This document shows positions 8,285 through 16,824 of a DNA stretch of 64,000 nt, one piece after another; the stretch's first letter is position 1, and each line of letters begins with the position of its first letter. The position numbers and the translations under genes were made by a program. The stretch covers positions 171,723 to 235,722 of the forward strand of contig CAWGRQ010000026.1 in the NCBI GenBank assembly GCA_963824985.1, written 5' to 3'. The notes below the pieces were generated by a model that was not told the DNA's origin, did not search any database, and saw nothing but the letters and a program-made list of their open reading frames with translations. Source of the stretch: JAFNAG01 sp963824985 (GTDB taxonomy: Bacteria > Acidobacteriota > UBA6911).

Positions 8285-9259
8285 ATGAGAAAAACCAAAG
8301 GAGAAAGGGACTTTCGTGTGGGCGTGATCGGCCTGGGGCCGGTCGGAGCCACTCTGGCAGTGCACTTGCAGGAGGCCGGGGCGTCCGTGACCCTATGCGA
8401 AATCTCATCCAAGGCGCTGGATGCTGTGAAGGAGTCCGGCATCACGCTGACGAACGTTTTCGAAAAGCATGAGGATTTCGCACGAACCTGCAACTCCGTC
8501 CAGGCGATGGCCATGTACGACCTGGATCTGGCAATCGTCGCGGTGAAAACTCCGCATCTCAAAAAGGTGGTGGATCAGCTGGCGGAGATTGATTCGGACA
8601 AGCTGTACGTGATGTGCGCGCAGAACGGGATCGATAACGAACTGGAAGTGGCGCGGCGGTTTGGGGAAGAAAGGACGCTGCGAATGGTCGTCAATTACGC
8701 TGGGAACATGAGCAGCTTCAGCAACGTTCATGTCAGTTTCTTCAATCCTCCCAACTATCTGGCCGCCATATCTCCGCGCGGCGAACCGATAGCCGAGCGT
8801 ATCACCCAACTACTCAACGACGTCGGCCTGGAAACGAAGATATCCGAGGACATCCAGGATCATGTCTGGGAAAAGGCGATTCTGAACGCCGCCTTGAGCG
8901 CCGTTTGTGCGATCACGCGCCGGACCATGAAGGAAGTCATGGATTCGCAGGAAACCGTCGAATTGGTCGAGGCGATCATCGACGAATCGGTCCGCGTTGC
9001 GGAAATGGAGAAGGTGGAATTGGGAAGGAAGTTCCGGCGTTTCTGCATCCGCTATCTCAAGAATGCCGGCCATCACCGGACGTCGATGCTGATCGATCTG
9101 GAGAACGGACAGCCCACAGAGATCGACCAGTTGAACGGCAAAATCGTGTGTTATGGCCGCAAACACTGCCTGCCTACACCTCTGAATCAAATGGTAACCG
9201 CTCTCGTTCACACGTTGGAGAGACCGCGCGCCAACCAGGCCGCATCAACAACACGCTGA
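8285..9259 (+). CDS. NAD(P)-dependent 2-dehydropantoate 2-reductase (PanE/ApbA) family dehydrogenase
   Basis: A 324-residue protein with an N-terminal Rossmann fold ('VGVIGLGPVGATLAVHL') and the helical C-terminal domain of the ketopantoate reductase family: the lysine motif 'VWEKAILNAALSAVCA' and the typical 'SMLIDLENGQPTEIDQLNG'. The ATG at 8285 has GGAG about seven bases upstream. True PanE makes pantoate for coenzyme A, but this family contains many dehydrogenases of unknown substrate. Lying 106 bases before dch and divergent from had, it may act in the aromatic pathway, for example as an unorthodox hydroxyacyl dehydrogenase; that is inference only. Confidence 0.75.
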   Translation: MRKTKGERDFRVGVIGLGPVGATLAVHLQEAGASVTLCEISSKALDAVKESGITLTNVFEKHEDFARTCNSVQAMAMYDLDLAIVAVKTPHLKKVVDQLAEIDSDKLYVMCAQNGIDNELEVARRFGEERTLRMVVNYAGNMSSFSNVHVSFFNPPNYLAAISPRGEPIAERITQLLNDVGLETKISEDIQDHVWEKAILNAALSAVCAITRRTMKEVMDSQETVELVEAIIDESVRVAEMEKVELGRKFRRFCIRYLKNAGHHRTSMLIDLENGQPTEIDQLNGKIVCYGRKHCLPTPLNQMVTALVHTLERPRANQAASTTR

Positions 9260-9365
9260 GATCCGATGGCGGCCGGCGTGCCGGCGCGGGCCGGGACATG
9301 CCGGCCGCGAGATCCGAGCGCGGTTCAGCCGGCACAGGCAGCCGACAGATAATGGGGGAAACACC

Positions 9366-10142
9366 ATGCCCGACAAAGTGACCGTGCAGTCTTTGCATGA
9401 CGGCCAGGTAGTGCGCCTCACACTGAACGCTCCCAAAGCCAACATCCTCGATTCAGAAATGATGGCCGAACTGCACGCCTTCCTGGTTGATCTGCGGAAG
9501 CGGGATGACCTGAAGCTTCTGCAATTGATCGGCGCCGGCGATCATTTCAGCTTCGGGGCGAGCGTCCAGGAGCATGTGCGGGACCGGGCTCCAGGCATGC
9601 TCCGGCAGTTCCACGGCTTGTTCCATGCGCTGATCGAACTTGCCACTCCAACCGCGGCGCTCGTTTCAGGCCAATGCCTCGGCGGGGGGCTGGAGCTCGC
9701 GCTGATGTGCAATTTCATGTTTCTCGACCGCTCCGCAAAGCTCGGACAGCCCGAAATAAACCTGGGTGTATTTGCTCCGCCGGCTTCCCTGATCCTCCCC
9801 CTCAAGATCGGGCAGCACAAAGCAGACGAGATTCTCCTGACCGGCAGGACCTTCACCTCCGAGGACGCGGAGGCGATGGGGCTGGTCACGGCCCTGTTCT
9901 CCGACCGTGACGCACTGCTGAGCGGAGTGGATGAATGGCTCACGAAGAATATCCTGCCAAAAAGTGCGGCGGCGCTGAGGTTTGCCGTCCGGGCGGCTCG
10001 GCATCGCTTCAATGAGCTGTTGTCTGCGCAATTCGGAGCTATTGAGGCGCTCTATGTTGATCGCCTGATGGCGACTCACGACGCCAATGAGGGGATTGCT
10101 TCCTTCCTGGAGCGACGCAAGCCGGCTTGGAAAAACTGCTGA
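9366..10142 (+). CDS. dch: cyclohexa-1,5-diene-1-carbonyl-CoA hydratase (Dch/BamR-type crotonase)
   Basis: Crotonase-superfamily protein of 258 residues. The stretches 'VVRLTLNAPKANILDSEMM', 'GDHFSFGASVQEH' and 'GQCLGGGLELALMCNFMF' match my memory of dienoyl-CoA hydratases (Dch, BamR) better than of ordinary enoyl-CoA hydratases. The reaction would be water addition to cyclohexa-1,5-diene-1-carbonyl-CoA, the product of benzoyl-CoA reductase, giving the substrate of Had. The start ATG is preceded by GGGGGA. With had and bamA in the same window the three consecutive steps dch, had, bamA are all present, which supports the specific assignment. A generic enoyl-CoA hydratase is the alternative. 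Confidence 0.82.
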   Translation: MPDKVTVQSLHDGQVVRLTLNAPKANILDSEMMAELHAFLVDLRKRDDLKLLQLIGAGDHFSFGASVQEHVRDRAPGMLRQFHGLFHALIELATPTAALVSGQCLGGGLELALMCNFMFLDRSAKLGQPEINLGVFAPPASLILPLKIGQHKADEILLTGRTFTSEDAEAMGLVTALFSDRDALLSGVDEWLTKNILPKSAAALRFAVRAARHRFNELLSAQFGAIEALYVDRLMATHDANEGIASFLERRKPAWKNC

Positions 10143-10388
10143 TTTGCCGGCGCGATGCGGATCAGCTGCAAGCCGGCGACAGTGTTGATTTCCGGCGCGT
10201 GGTAGATTTCGAACCCGGACGGCACCTGCTGCGAGCAGCACCCGGTAATCCCACCCCGGAGGTGCTTCCCTGCCTGCCGGCCAACGGATTGAGTTTGGCA
10301 GAGGATGCGATTCGGCTGGTGGCTTCTGCCGGGAGGTCAACAGGGGAGAGGATTAGAATCTCAAGGCAATTCCCTTCCCGGCGGATCC

Positions 10389-10659
10389 CGTAGGGTGAAA
10401 AAACTAAGCCGTGCCATAAATGATTGCAAATAGAGCCGCTTGCGGAGCAAGCCGCTGCGTCCACTACGACGCTTGACAGGCAGTCGGCATTGCCAGATGC
10501 TGCAGATTCTCACTGCAAATCCGGAGGAAGAAGTGGAGGTCTTCTTGCAGCCCCGGCAGTATTGCTTTTGGTTCTCGCTGGCTGGGTCAATCGTCGGCAG
10601 CAGGATGTGATCGAGTATCTCCTGGTCGGAAACCGGGGGTTGCGGCAGAAGCTTGGGAA
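10389..10659 (+). repeat. direct repeat copy A (transposase 5' fragment)
   Basis: This 271-base segment is repeated almost base for base at 11593-11864 in the same orientation. Both copies begin at CGTAGGGTGAAAAA and end at GCAGAAGCTTGGGAA, and both contain the upstream part and first codons of the same transposase. The copies bracket the higBA module. Confidence 0.9.
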
Positions 10660-10950
10660 AAGCCGAATCCTGCTGAATGACGAACAGCGGCGCCGGTTGG
10701 CGGTTAAAGGGAAGATCCTCGGTAGGAAAATGCTCGAGCAGGTTGCTGGGATCGTAACTCCGGAAACGATTCTTCGCTGGCATCGTGAGTTGGTCGCGCG
10801 ACATTGGGATTACAGCGAGCGACGACAGAAGGCCGGACGGCCGTCGATTCCGCAGGAAACCGTGGATCTCATTCTGAAATTGGCAAAGGAAAATCCCCGC
10901 TGGGGTTCGTCGAAAGTTGGAGCAACACAAGCCAGGATCGATGAAAACGG
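10497..10950 (+). pseudogene. truncated integrase-core transposase (N-terminal part)
   Basis: Remnant of an rve-type transposase. The visible protein has the family's N-terminal helices ('NRRQQDVIEYLLVGNRGLRQ'), the helix-turn-helix linker 'TPETILRWHRELVARHWDY' and 'LAKENPRWGSSKV', where the catalytic domain would start; the sequence then breaks off just before higA. Copy B keeps an extra T in 'cagttattg', so copy A also carries a one-base deletion that separates the first codons (ATG 10497) from the rest. No DDE catalytic residues remain, so it cannot act on its own. Confidence 0.7.
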
Positions 10951-10954
10951 GCTA

Positions 10955-11251
10955 TCAGGCATGCACCAATTCGGCCACTGCATTCAATTGCTTGCCTATG
11001 GACCGTTCTGCGGTTTGTAAGTCGTACGTGGCCTGGAGGTTGAGCCAGTACTGAGGGGACTGACCAAGGGCGCGCCCGAAGAGGAGGGCAAGTTCAGCTG
11101 TCACCGGACGTGTCCCCTTCACCACATGCGAAATCCTCATAGGGGACACGCTTATAGCGCGTGCGAACTGCGCCTGGGATATTTCCAATTCGTCGAGAAT
11201 TTCCCGCAGAAATTCACCAGGGTGGATAGGCGGCAAACCAATCTTGCTCAT
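10955..11251 (-). CDS. higA: HigA-type antitoxin (XRE-family helix-turn-helix)
   Basis: About 98 residues starting 'MSKIGLPPIHPGEFLREIL', the classic HigA/VapI opening, with a helix-turn-helix around 'ISQAQFARAISVSPMRISHV' and 'ALGQSPQYWLNLQATYDL' after it. The start at 11251 has GGAG six bases upstream; an in-frame ATG at 11263 overlaps the higB stop (TGATGG), so translation is coupled. HigA would bind and neutralise HigB and repress the pair through the palindrome at 11554-11570. The whole module lies between two copies of a broken transposase. Confidence 0.93.
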   Translation of the reverse strand: MSKIGLPPIHPGEFLREILDELEISQAQFARAISVSPMRISHVVKGTRPVTAELALLFGRALGQSPQYWLNLQATYDLQTAERSIGKQLNAVAELVHA

Positions 11252-11262
11252 GACAATCTCCA

Positions 11263-11544
11263 TCAGTGGTAATCCACGATCTCCACATCCCAAGCATCGC
11301 CATTGCTGAAGCGGAAGCACACGCGCCACTGATCGTTTACGCGAATGCTCCACTGTCCCGCGCGATCACGTTTTAGAGCTTCCAGCCGGTTCGATGGCGG
11401 CAGACGCAAATCCCCGATGTGGGTCGCAGCATTCAATTGCACAAGGCGCATTGCCGCTCGTGTGCGAATCTCTGTAGGCAACCTGCGCGATTTACCCGTG
11501 GTATAAAATCGTTCGGCATCAGCGTCGGCAAACGATCGAATCAC
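11263..11544 (-). CDS. higB: HigB-type toxin (RelE/ParE superfamily mRNA interferase)
   Basis: A 93-residue protein beginning 'MIRSFADADAERFYTTGKS' and ending 'GDAWDVEIVDYH', with 'GQWSIRVNDQWRVCFRF' in between: the standard HigB fold with its basic/aromatic active-site strand. HigB enzymes cut mRNA on the ribosome. The start is a GTG at 11544 in an AT-rich leader. The toxin-first gene order is usual for higBA. Confidence 0.93.
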   Translation of the reverse strand: MIRSFADADAERFYTTGKSRRLPTEIRTRAAMRLVQLNAATHIGDLRLPPSNRLEALKRDRAGQWSIRVNDQWRVCFRFSNGDAWDVEIVDYH

Positions 11545-11553
11545 AAAACAATA

Positions 11554-11570
11554 ATAAACAAAATGTTTAT
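11554..11570. promoter_or_regulatory. probable HigA operator
   Basis: Perfect inverted repeat ATAAACA-AAA-TGTTTAT, seven-base arms and a three-base spacer, ten bases upstream of the higB start and in an AT-rich island that should contain the promoter. HigA-type antitoxins autoregulate from sites of this kind. Confidence 0.65.
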
Positions 11571-11592
11571 AATAATCAAGTTCAACTTATCG

Positions 11593-11864
11593 CGTAGGGT
11601 GAAAAAGCTAAGCCGTGCCATAAATGATTGCAAATAGAGCCGCTTGCGGAGCAAGCCGCTGCGTCCACTACGACGCTTGACAGGCAGTCGGCATTGCCAG
11701 ATGCTGCAGATTCTCACTGCAAATCCGGAGGAAGAAGTGGAGGTCTTCTTGCAGCCCTGGCAGTTATTGCTTTTTGTTCTCGCTGGCCGGGTCAATCGTC
11801 GGCAGCAGGATGTGATCGAGTATCTCCTGGTCGGAAACCGGGTGTTGCGGCAGAAGCTTGGGAA
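11593..11864 (+). repeat. direct repeat copy B (transposase 5' fragment)
   Basis: Second copy of the 10389-10659 segment, 272 bases, the extra base being a T in 'cagttattg' that keeps the transposase frame open from ATG 11701 ('MLQILTANPEEEVEVFLQPW') to 'VGNRVLRQKLG' before the homology stops. Sequence from 11865 to 12122 shows no gene; an inverted repeat CTGAT/ATCAG lies just upstream of the tRNA. Confidence 0.85.
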
Positions 11865-12122
11865 CCCGAGCCTTTGTCTCCCTAACACCGGAATTCGTCC
11901 GTCAGTCTGTTGAGATCAAACGAAAATGTCTCGCCATTCTGACCCCCAACCTGCGGAAATAGCGCTTTTTATCGACGCCGGAGAAAATTCACCATACGCG
12001 AAAGCTACGTGGCAGCAACTGGAGAATCAGTCAATCAGCGGCTGAAATCCGACACTGATTATGGACACAATCGCCCGGCCGGTGGTATGCTGTAGATCCT
12101 CTGATGCGTCATCAGATCGTGT

Positions 12123-12200
12123 GCGCCTGTAGCTCAGATGGACTAGAGCGTCGGTCTCCGGAACCGAAGGTCGCAAGTTCGAACCTTGCCAGGCGTACCA
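12123..12200 (+). tRNA. tRNA-Arg (anticodon CCG)
   Basis: A full cloverleaf can be drawn: acceptor GCGCCTG with CAGGCGT (a G-T pair at 1-72), D arm around TAGCTCAGATGGACTAGAGC, anticodon stem TCGGT/ACCGA closing the loop CTCCGGA (anticodon CCG), T arm GCAAG-TTCGAAC-CTTGC, and an encoded terminal CCA. The 3' half is overlapped on the other strand by the end of the DUF3108 reading frame. Confidence 0.93.
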
Positions 12201-13099
12201 CTAAAATCAACAGTTGAACTGTAGTTTTTGAGTTTCCCCGTCACTTTCCCGATAGCCGCCTTGACCTCGAATTGAACCGGTATTCGCCGCTCGTCGGCCG
12301 TCATCCAGACCTTGAACTGGCCACCGCCCCTGAACAATCCCCCCCTCAATGCCACGACATTGATACGGTAGGTGTCATACCTGCCCGCCGGCGTATCGAC
12401 CCTTTCCCTTTGTTCCATCCGGGCTTCAAGGTCCATATAATTTTCGTATTCGCCCACGACCGAATGGACAACGGCACCGGTTTCGATCTTCTTCTGGCGC
12501 AGTGAATACAGTGCCGAGATGTAGTCCTGCACGCACGCAGGCACATCTTCGACGAATTTGGCCTTCTTGAGCAGCGGCGGGTTTACCGACACGTCGTAGT
12601 CCCTGATATGGAGGCGCCGGCTCTCCTTCATGTACACGATCTCGATGTCCCGTTTTCGCTGGCCTTCCCGCTCCCGTTTGGTGACTTTATAGGAGCAGAA
12701 GTTTTCGGGATCGGTGAGGCTCTCATAGTAGTCATCGATCTTGAAGCCGAACAGTTTCGCCAGGGTGCCGCTCGAATGCGCGGCAAAAACGAGCTTCACG
12801 GCCTTTTTATCCTGATAATCGAGCATCCCGGACATGCTGAGTTCGACAGTTCCCGCTTCCATCACCGGCAAAAAGAAGAGGTACCAGGGAGGATTCCATT
12901 CCACCTGGTAAAGCATTCTTTCGCCCGCCCGGATAGGAGGTGCCGGGGTAGATGGCAAAGCGGCAGCGGTTGAACCGGGGCTGGGAGCCAGAATGGCATT
13001 CGCCAGCAGCATGAAAGCGGCGACGAGCCGCCGCCCTCCGGGGCGCTTCGCGCAGCGGTATGGAATGGCCGGTATTAGCTGCTTATGAATTAAATGCAT
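12143..13099 (-). CDS. exported DUF3108 protein
   Basis: About 318 residues: a basic N-terminus, a hydrophobic signal-like stretch ('LVAAFMLLANAILAPSPG'), then a DUF3108-type body ('GERMLYQVEWNPPWYLFFLP', 'RVDTPAGRYDTYRINVVAL', 'FKVWMTADERRIPVQFEVKA'). The family is a periplasmic or outer-membrane beta-rich protein of unknown function. I took ATG 13099 rather than a TTG at 13111. The oddity is the end: no stop occurs before the tRNA gene, so the last ~19 codons ('GKVRTCDLRFRRPTL') are simply the complement of tRNA-Arg. Either the true stop was lost or the protein really carries this tail. Confidence 0.75.
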   Translation of the reverse strand: MHLIHKQLIPAIPYRCAKRPGGRRLVAAFMLLANAILAPSPGSTAAALPSTPAPPIRAGERMLYQVEWNPPWYLFFLPVMEAGTVELSMSGMLDYQDKKAVKLVFAAHSSGTLAKLFGFKIDDYYESLTDPENFCSYKVTKREREGQRKRDIEIVYMKESRRLHIRDYDVSVNPPLLKKAKFVEDVPACVQDYISALYSLRQKKIETGAVVHSVVGEYENYMDLEARMEQRERVDTPAGRYDTYRINVVALRGGLFRGGGQFKVWMTADERRIPVQFEVKAAIGKVTGKLKNYSSTVDFSGTPGKVRTCDLRFRRPTL

Positions 13100-13492
13100 G
13101 GTTCCAACCAATGCATTGTACTCGAATCGGCACCATTATTCCGAGGACATGCTATTCAGTTCACGGGCAGGCCGGAAACCGTCTTGAGCTGAAGGACGAC
13201 CGGGAGTTCGTCGAGTTTTTTCGCATTCCACAATCTGGAGCACGAGAGCACTTGATACTCGGGCCGTCTTATTGGCACGCGCAGCACTCTGAAGATGGGC
13301 ACAATAGCAGCACATGCCAACACTGCCATTTTGTCCCGTCTGACTTTTCTCGCCAAGGATTGTGGCACTAGACGGCTTTCCCGGCTCAATGTATGATCTC
13401 CAAAGCCAATGAGTGTGGACGTCTCGGGGGGTCCGCATATTATCAACAATTCGTTTGCGAAATTCCGGTTTTTCCCGGCGGAGTGTGCAGCT
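13100..13492. other. divergent intergenic region, no gene seen
   Basis: About 390 bases between the leftward DUF3108 gene and the rightward glycoside hydrolase. Short open frames on both strands have no recognisable features. It should contain two divergent promoters, but I could not point to boxes with confidence. Confidence 0.4.
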
Positions 13493-16400
13493 ATGAAACA
13501 GCTGGTCTTGTCAGTATTTGTCCTGTCGACCTTTATAAGCTCACTTCCCGCCCAGACCTTTCTTCCACGATCCGATCACGGGGCCAGGCTCGAGCCGGTG
13601 GGAAGAATCATGAATGGGGCAGGACAATCGACCGACGCATTTCAGAACTACTGGAATGTGATGAAGCCCGGCGAAAAGCCGATCGTATCGATGTACTATG
13701 TCAATTTGAGGGGCGTTCAGAAGCATTGGGCCCGCCAGATCGGCAAGCAATTGCTGCAATACAGCGGAAAGTTTGTCATTCCTCAAATCGGCTTGTCGAT
13801 GACCGTCGACGGCAGTCCCGCCCAGCACTATGAGGGCGATGTCGCATCGGGAATGCTCGACGGCGATATCGCGACGTTCCTGGACGGTCTGCAGGAACTG
13901 GCCATCCCCGTCTATCTCAGAATCGGCTATGAATTTAATGGCCTGAGCTGGAACGGCTATCAATCGCAGCCCTACCAGCTGGCCTTCCAGCGCATTACGA
14001 ACAAGATCCGCGAACGAGATCTCGAGGTCGCCACCGTGTGGGATTGTGCCATCGGGGGAACCAACAACTTCATGGATTATTATCCGGGAGACGCTTTTGT
14101 GGACTGGTTCGGCATTAATCTCTTTTCCGCGGAGCACTTGACTCATCCGGACGCCTACGTCTTTCTTGACCTTGCCGGCACCCACAACAAGCCGGTCATG
14201 ATCGGGGAGTCCACGCCGAGGTACGTGGGAGTCCTCAACGGGCAAGCCAGCTGGAACTCCTGGTTTGCACCCTATTTCAATCTCATCCACGCCCGGCAGG
14301 TCATCAAGATGTTTTGCTACATCAATTGGAATTGGAGCCAGTATCCTCAGTGGGCCGATTGGGGAGACTGCCGCATCGAGAACAACGATTACGTAAAACA
14401 GCAGTTCACTCAGGAGATGGATGCTCCCAGTTACCTGCATGTGACCACGGAGAAAGAGTTCCGAAAATTGCTCGCATATAGCGACAATGTGGCGCCACCC
14501 CCTGTGAGTCAACTGGCCGCCACAACCACTTCCTTTCCGGAAACGCTTCAATGGACGCCGGTAACGGACATTTCCGGCCTCGCGCACTACCTGATTTACA
14601 AGAACGGCAACCTTGCGGGATTTTCGCTGCAGCCGAGTTTTGACGACTTCGACGTCAAGGCCGGCGAGCAGATCTATTACGGTGTATCGGCCATGGATCG
14701 AGCGGGCAACGAAAGCCCGCATGCAAACATTCTGGTTCAGGTTCCGGGCTCGCTCGACAGAATCAACAACGGCGAGCTCGACACCGCGAAGGACCTCTGG
14801 ACCCTCGGCATATTCTCGAGTAATGCCGCGGCGACTTTTGATATCGATTCGACATCCAAACTCTCCGGGCAGAACTCCGCACACGTAGCGGTCACGAAAT
14901 CCTCAGGTACGAACTGGCACATACAGCTGCAGCAGTCGATCGCTGTCCGGCGCGGGATGAGTTACCAGATCAGTTTCAAAGCGCGCGCAAGCGGCGCGGC
15001 AAATATCACGGCTGTCGTGCAATCGGACCACTCCCCGTACGACATCTACCTCAACAGTCCGGCGGCGCTCAGCGCCGCAGCGCAGACATTCTCCGCGACA
15101 TTCGTGTCCGCCGTCAGTGACACGGCCAACCTCGAGTTCTTCCTCGGAAACATCGGACAGGCCGAAGTGTGGATCGATGCCGTCTCGGTGGACGAAACCC
15201 GTTCCAACGTGTTGCCATACACATTCGTGAATCAGGGGGGAGTCTCGGATATTTCCGCCGGGTACCCCGGATCCACCCTTGTTGGATATGCCCGCATCCT
15301 GCCGAACGCCGGCAATAGCACGCCCGCGGGCGTGGCAATTTTCGGATTCCGGCAAAACGGCATCCTGGTGACGGAAGCCGGAGTCCCTGCATCCCCGCTC
15401 GTGCGCGAAGGCCGACTGTTCGCCGAAATCGGAGGTCCCGTCAATACGGGGCTGGCGATCGCTAATCCGAACAACCAGGCAACCTCAATCAACTATTTTT
15501 TTACGAATACCAACGGCGATAACTTTGGCGCCGGCAGCACAAGCCTGCCGGCCAACTCACAGACAGCCGTCTTCCTGAACCAGGCTCCCTTCAACGGAGG
15601 ATCTGCTGTAACCGGAACCTTCACTTTCAGCTCAACCCTGCCGGTTTCGGTGGTGGCTCTGCGCGGACTGAATAACGAACGCAATGAATTTCTCCTGACA
15701 ACACTTCCGATAACGGAATTATCGCCGGCTACCGGAGAGAGAATCATCACCCACTTCGCGGACGGCGGGGGGTGGAGCACGCAGGTGGTACTGGTTAACC
15801 CGACTGATGAGACCATGAGCGGCACCCTGAACTTTTTCAGCCAGGGGAGCGCGACTTCTGCCGGGCAACCCCTGTCTTTGACGGTCAGCGATCAAATGGC
15901 AAGCAGCTTCCTTTATTCGATCCCCCCGAAAAGTGCCAACCGCTTTCTGACGGCCGGTTCAGGAGCTGCCACGCAAGCAGGATATATACGCATCATCCCC
16001 TCCGCCAACAATAAGGCACCTTCAGGATTGGGCGTATTTTCATTCAACATAGGAGGAATCACCATTGCCCAAGCCGGTGTGCCCGCCATTCCCACCGGAG
16101 CTGCTTTCCGCCTTTACGTGGAATCAGCCGGCGTTTTCGGCGCACCGGGATCCATCCAGAGCGGCATTGCCGTAGCCAATCTCTCATCCAGCCCCATTGC
16201 CGCTGCCTGTGAGTTGACCAACATCGATGGCAGCTCAACAGGACTAGCTGCAAGTGTCACGGTTCCAGCTTCAGGTCAAATCGCTCTGTTCCTGAATCAA
16301 ATCTCGGGATTTGCCGGCCTGCCAGCCACGTTCAAAGGCGTGCTCCGAATCTCGACCCCATCGGGCACGCCGATTTCGGTCGTCGGCCTACGCAGCCGCG

Positions 16401-16615
16401 TTAACGAACGGGGGGACTTTCTCATCACGACAACCCCATCCGTGAATGAGGATACGCCCGCAGTAACATCGGAATCGGGATTTCCGCATCTCGCCGATTC
16501 GGGCGGGTACACAACCCAGTTCATCCTGATTAGCGGGCTCAGGGGCCAGGTTTCTTCGGGCGTGCTCCGATTCCTCTTACAATCCGGCCTGCCCCTCTAC
16601 CTGCCATTTCAGTGA
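13493..16615 (+). CDS. secreted GH26-like glycoside hydrolase with CBM and tandem C-terminal domains
   Basis: A 1,040-residue exported protein. A signal peptide ('MKQLVLSVFVLSTFISSLPAQ') fixes the start at 13493; an upstream in-frame ATG would bury it. Residues ~30-330 look like a TIM-barrel of the GH26 type, with candidate acid/base Glu147 in 'LRIGYEFNG' and nucleophile Glu239 in 'MIGEST', and 'WFGINLF' between them. Next comes a fibronectin-III-like stretch (~345-430), then a CenC/CBM4-9-like jelly roll (~430-575, 'WTLGIFSSNAAATFDIDS'). The last ~450 residues are two copies of a beta domain; compare 'GLAIANPNNQATSINYFF' with 'GIAVANLSSSPIAAACEL' and the repeated 'FLNQ'. Likely acts on a beta-mannan or similar polymer outside the cell; substrate unproven. 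Confidence 0.75.
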   Translation: MKQLVLSVFVLSTFISSLPAQTFLPRSDHGARLEPVGRIMNGAGQSTDAFQNYWNVMKPGEKPIVSMYYVNLRGVQKHWARQIGKQLLQYSGKFVIPQIGLSMTVDGSPAQHYEGDVASGMLDGDIATFLDGLQELAIPVYLRIGYEFNGLSWNGYQSQPYQLAFQRITNKIRERDLEVATVWDCAIGGTNNFMDYYPGDAFVDWFGINLFSAEHLTHPDAYVFLDLAGTHNKPVMIGESTPRYVGVLNGQASWNSWFAPYFNLIHARQVIKMFCYINWNWSQYPQWADWGDCRIENNDYVKQQFTQEMDAPSYLHVTTEKEFRKLLAYSDNVAPPPVSQLAATTTSFPETLQWTPVTDISGLAHYLIYKNGNLAGFSLQPSFDDFDVKAGEQIYYGVSAMDRAGNESPHANILVQVPGSLDRINNGELDTAKDLWTLGIFSSNAAATFDIDSTSKLSGQNSAHVAVTKSSGTNWHIQLQQSIAVRRGMSYQISFKARASGAANITAVVQSDHSPYDIYLNSPAALSAAAQTFSATFVSAVSDTANLEFFLGNIGQAEVWIDAVSVDETRSNVLPYTFVNQGGVSDISAGYPGSTLVGYARILPNAGNSTPAGVAIFGFRQNGILVTEAGVPASPLVREGRLFAEIGGPVNTGLAIANPNNQATSINYFFTNTNGDNFGAGSTSLPANSQTAVFLNQAPFNGGSAVTGTFTFSSTLPVSVVALRGLNNERNEFLLTTLPITELSPATGERIITHFADGGGWSTQVVLVNPTDETMSGTLNFFSQGSATSAGQPLSLTVSDQMASSFLYSIPPKSANRFLTAGSGAATQAGYIRIIPSANNKAPSGLGVFSFNIGGITIAQAGVPAIPTGAAFRLYVESAGVFGAPGSIQSGIAVANLSSSPIAAACELTNIDGSSTGLAASVTVPASGQIALFLNQISGFAGLPATFKGVLRISTPSGTPISVVGLRSRVNERGDFLITTTPSVNEDTPAVTSESGFPHLADSGGYTTQFILISGLRGQVSSGVLRFLLQSGLPLYLPFQ

Positions 16616-16824
16616 TGGCGGACAGACGCTCTGGCCCGACTCATTCAAGAAGAAAGGACTGCAGGACAACTAAGAACGCGGAAGAAGGCGGATAGATACG
16701 GATCAGCTCTGGGTGCAATGCTATTGCGGACCTGAAAAGCACCGCATACTTCCATTCATGTGTTTGCAAAAGACGTTCATGAATATTGCGAGCCAAGAGT
16801 GGGTGAAGTTGCGGGCGCCGCGGA

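Noticed and set aside
10143..10388. Possible gene continuing after dch.
   Set aside because: A short open frame exists but starts inside dch, has no family resemblance and no ribosome site of its own.
10389..11864. Active composite transposon.
   Set aside because: Neither flanking copy encodes a transposase catalytic domain, and I saw no target-site duplication.
12123..12200. tRNA-Arg as an attachment site for an integrated island.
   Set aside because: I found no second copy of the tRNA 3' end in the window and no integrase next to it.
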